DNA from: Thermomicrobiales bacterium
GTDB lineage: Bacteria; Chloroflexota; Chloroflexia; Thermomicrobiales; UBA6265
Length of the DNA stretch: 7,707 nucleotides
Assembly (NCBI GenBank): GCA_020847015.1
Contig: JADLCW010000082.1
Span: 1 to 7,707 of the forward strand
Reading direction: 5' to 3'
Under the pieces are notes generated by a model, which had not been told where the DNA came from, ran no database searches, and worked only from the letters and a program-made list of their open reading frames with translations. This document shows, piece after piece, positions 6,033 to 7,707 of the stretch (position 1 is the stretch's first letter; each line of letters opens with the position of its first letter). The translations under genes were made by a program, and so were the position numbers.

Positions 6033-6136
6033 GATTTCGGACGATCCGCGGGCGCGGGTTAGGCGCGCCGTCGCTCGAATTCGGAGCGTCGCCCCCATCC
6101 CGATGGTCGTTTTCATCGCCGGAGCCGAGCCGCTCT

Positions 6137-6159
6137 CCCGGCGCCACCGCCGCGCCGGG
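6137..6159 (-). terminator. GC-rich hairpin after the Excalibur gene
   Basis: CCCGGCGC/GCGCCGGG, a perfect 8-bp stem with a 7-base loop, begins 3 bases after the stop codon of the Excalibur-domain gene (minus strand). No T-tract follows, so this is either a hairpin-only terminator or a 3'-end stabiliser. Confidence 0.4.
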
Positions 6160-6162
6160 GCC

Positions 6163-6948
6163 TCAGCGCCGCTGTTTCGCTTTGTTGTGCGCCTTGCCGG
6201 GTTTGCGGTGGTGCTTGCCCGGTCGCTCGTCGTCGGTTGATTGTCGGGAGTCGGCCGACTTCCGGCGGTCGCCTCGCGCCTGCTCCCCGCGTTTGCCAGC
6301 ACGATCGGCGCGGCTGCTGCGCGTTCCGCCCGTGCTCGCGTTGCCGGCGGCTCCGCCGGAACCGACGGCGAGCGGCATGGCCCACTGGGTATAGGCTGCG
6401 CTGCTCAGCGGCGGCGCGTCAGCCGGGAGCCGGATGGTGACGTTGCGCCCGCCGGGGCACCCCGAAGCGGCGACTCCGTGTGGGCCGATGGCGACAGCGG
6501 CGCAGCCGGCCACCGCATCGAGAATCTCCTGCGGCGTCGCCGCGCCACCGGACGAGAGCGGCGGCGGCGCGACGGGGGGCGGCGTCACCACGACAGGGGG
6601 CGGCGTGCGGCCGGAGCCGGAGGTTGATCCGGCTCCGGACCCAGACCCGGATTTTCCGGACTTGCCGGATTTCGACGGGTTTGAGCCAGACGCTCGGGAT
6701 GGCAGGCTCTCACAGGCGATCCCGTCGTTATTGTTGTCGAGTTTGCCTAGCTCAGTCGGGAAGTTGTTCATCGCTGCGGTGGCGTCTTCCCGGAACTCGA
6801 AGTCGGCGCAGGTCCCCTTGTTATCGCCGTTGGTGTCGTACTTGAGATAGCCTGTTTGCGCGGCTGCGCCCAGCGACACGAACGCAGCAGGAATTGCGAT
6901 CGCCAGACAAACGATGGCAATGGGCAACGACCGAACTGCGACGAGCAC
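6163..6948 (-). CDS. Secreted Excalibur calcium-binding-domain protein
   Basis: Predicted exported protein of 261 residues. A signal peptide has its hydrophobic core at about 8-28 and an AAA-Q cleavage site near residue 30. An Excalibur domain (about 38-83) follows, with cysteines C47 and C79 and the hallmark DNNNDGIACE (71-80), a D-x-x-x-D-G-x-x-C-E calcium loop. Next come a Ser/Gly/Lys linker and a proline-rich spacer (about 85-137). A second unrecognised module (about 138-192) has two cysteines in GCAAVAIGPHGVAASGCPGG, and the tail (209-261) is very basic. Excalibur domains occur in extracellular nucleases and other secreted Gram-positive-type proteins; this one has no nuclease domain that I can see. 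The GTG at 6948 is preferred because GGAAAGG lies 8 bases upstream. An in-frame GTG at 6987 has no Shine-Dalgarno and would add 13 residues. Function unknown; cell-surface or wall attachment through the basic tail is a guess. Confidence 0.82.
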   Translation of the reverse strand: MLVAVRSLPIAIVCLAIAIPAAFVSLGAAAQTGYLKYDTNGDNKGTCADFEFREDATAAMNNFPTELGKLDNNNDGIACESLPSRASGSNPSKSGKSGKSGSGSGAGSTSGSGRTPPPVVVTPPPVAPPPLSSGGAATPQEILDAVAGCAAVAIGPHGVAASGCPGGRNVTIRLPADAPPLSSAAYTQWAMPLAVGSGGAAGNASTGGTRSSRADRAGKRGEQARGDRRKSADSRQSTDDERPGKHHRKPGKAHNKAKQRR

Positions 6949-7006
6949 CGCGGACGCCTTTCCGGAGACCCTCGAGCCGGTCAACACGGGCCAAGCGACC
7001 GCAGTT

Positions 7007-7032
7007 TGGCGCCATTGATCGAAACGGCGCCA
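7007..7032. repeat. Inverted repeat upstream of the Excalibur gene
   Basis: TGGCGCC (7007-7013) and GGCGCCA (7026-7032) form a 7-bp inverted repeat with a 12-base spacer, about 60 bases upstream of the preferred start at 6948. It could be an operator or an RNA hairpin. No clear promoter boxes are seen in the 187-base gap 6988-7174. Confidence 0.3.
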
Positions 7033-7174
7033 GTCGCGGCGGAATCATTGGCGTGACGATTTGCGACCATCGACGGCGCGCCGGCTGGCCGGTTGTCGTG
7101 TTCAGGAGGCAAGCGCACCGCGCCGACCCGCCGCAGGAGATCAGCGGTATAGACCCGACAGCCCAGCGCCCGGT

Positions 7175-7707
7175 TCAGCGCCGCGCGGCCGAGACTGGCT
7201 CCGCCCCCGGCGCTCCTTCTGTCTGTAGGGCCGCTGCGACGATGGGCAGCGTGACGGTGAAGGTGGAGCCGACGCCCGGCGTGCTCGTCACCCCGATCGT
7301 GCCGCCGTGCAATTCCACCAGCCGGCGGGTGATGGCCAACCCCAGCCCGGTGCCGCCGAACTTGCGCGTGGTGCCGCCGTCGGCCTGCTGGAAACGGTCG
7401 AACAGGGTCGTCCGCGCCGCCTCCGGCACGCCTACCCCGGTGTCCTGCACCTCGCAGCGCAGCCGCCGCGCCGCGGCTGCGCCGACATAGGCCAGCCGCA
7501 CGGCGACGCCGCCCGCCTGGGTGAACTTCACCGCGTTGCCGATGATGTTGAACAGGCACTGGCGCAGCCGCATCGGGTCGAGCCGGGCGCCGTCCATCCC
7601 CGGCGCCGCCTCCAGGCTGAGCTCGAGGCGCTTGGCCTCGGCCTGCGGCCGCAGCAGCGCGGCGACGCTGCGGGCGATCTGCACCGGGTCGCAGGGCTCG
7701 GGCGACA
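7175..7707 (-). CDS. Sensor histidine kinase, C-terminal ATPase domain (partial)
   Basis: The last 176 or so residues of a sensor histidine kinase; the 5' part lies beyond the right edge, so the sensor and phospho-acceptor domains are not seen. The frame stays open to base 7707, reading SPEPCDPVQIARSVAALLRP, typical of the linker between dimerisation and ATPase domains, so an internal GTG at 7684 is not the start. Visible Bergerat-fold motifs, numbered from the first complete codon: N box RQCLFNIIGNAVKFT (48-62), G1 DTGVGVP (88-94), F box LFDRFQQAD (101-109), G2 KFGGTGLGLAI (115-125). The protein ends about 30 residues after the ATPase domain with no receiver domain, so it is not a hybrid kinase with a C-terminal receiver. 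It would autophosphorylate a histidine and pass phosphate to a response regulator not present in this window. Confidence 0.93.
   Translation of the reverse strand, partial: SPEPCDPVQIARSVAALLRPQAEAKRLELSLEAAPGMDGARLDPMRLRQCLFNIIGNAVKFTQAGGVAVRLAYVGAAAARRLRCEVQDTGVGVPEAARTTLFDRFQQADGGTTRKFGGTGLGLAITRRLVELHGGTIGVTSTPGVGSTFTVTLPIVAAALQTEGAPGAEPVSAARR

Overview
This is a GC-rich bacterial chromosome segment with compact genes, mostly on the minus strand and mostly preceded by clear Shine-Dalgarno sequences. The gene content (fungal/archaeal-type aspartate-semialdehyde dehydrogenase beside a separate aspartokinase, a DUF1330 protein, a secreted Excalibur-domain protein, tRNA-Leu) would fit a high-GC Chloroflexota (Thermomicrobia-like) or actinobacterial relative. 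That placement is inference; there is no rRNA or marker gene to prove it.

Left part (about 107-2951, minus strand): a two-gene aspartate-pathway operon, lysC (aspartate kinase) then asd. The kinase makes aspartyl phosphate and Asd reduces it to aspartate semialdehyde, the branch point to lysine/diaminopimelate, threonine, methionine and isoleucine. Upstream of lysC lies what looks like a complete ribosome-mediated transcription attenuator. It has a sigma-70-type promoter whose predicted start coincides with the ATG of a 39-codon leader peptide and a run of Met/Thr/Ile codons (MMTIGIATII). It also has three segments able to form 1:2 or 2:3 pairing, and an intrinsic terminator just ahead of lysC. 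This is the most interesting element in the window.

Middle part: an acyl-CoA dehydrogenase-family flavoprotein (2996-4204, minus) that lacks an obvious catalytic glutamate, then a roughly 295-base divergent intergenic region with several stem-loops. A small DUF1330 protein (4499-4801, plus) converges on an aldo/keto reductase with an intact D-Y-K-H tetrad (4834-5808, minus).

Right part: a tRNA-Leu(UAG) gene on the plus strand (5908-5990, CCA encoded) with a likely -10 box and terminator. Then come a secreted Excalibur calcium-binding-domain protein (minus) and the C-terminal ATPase half of a sensor histidine kinase that runs off the right edge (minus). No mobile element, CRISPR array or insertion sequence is visible. 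The first 106 bases hold no gene I can support.
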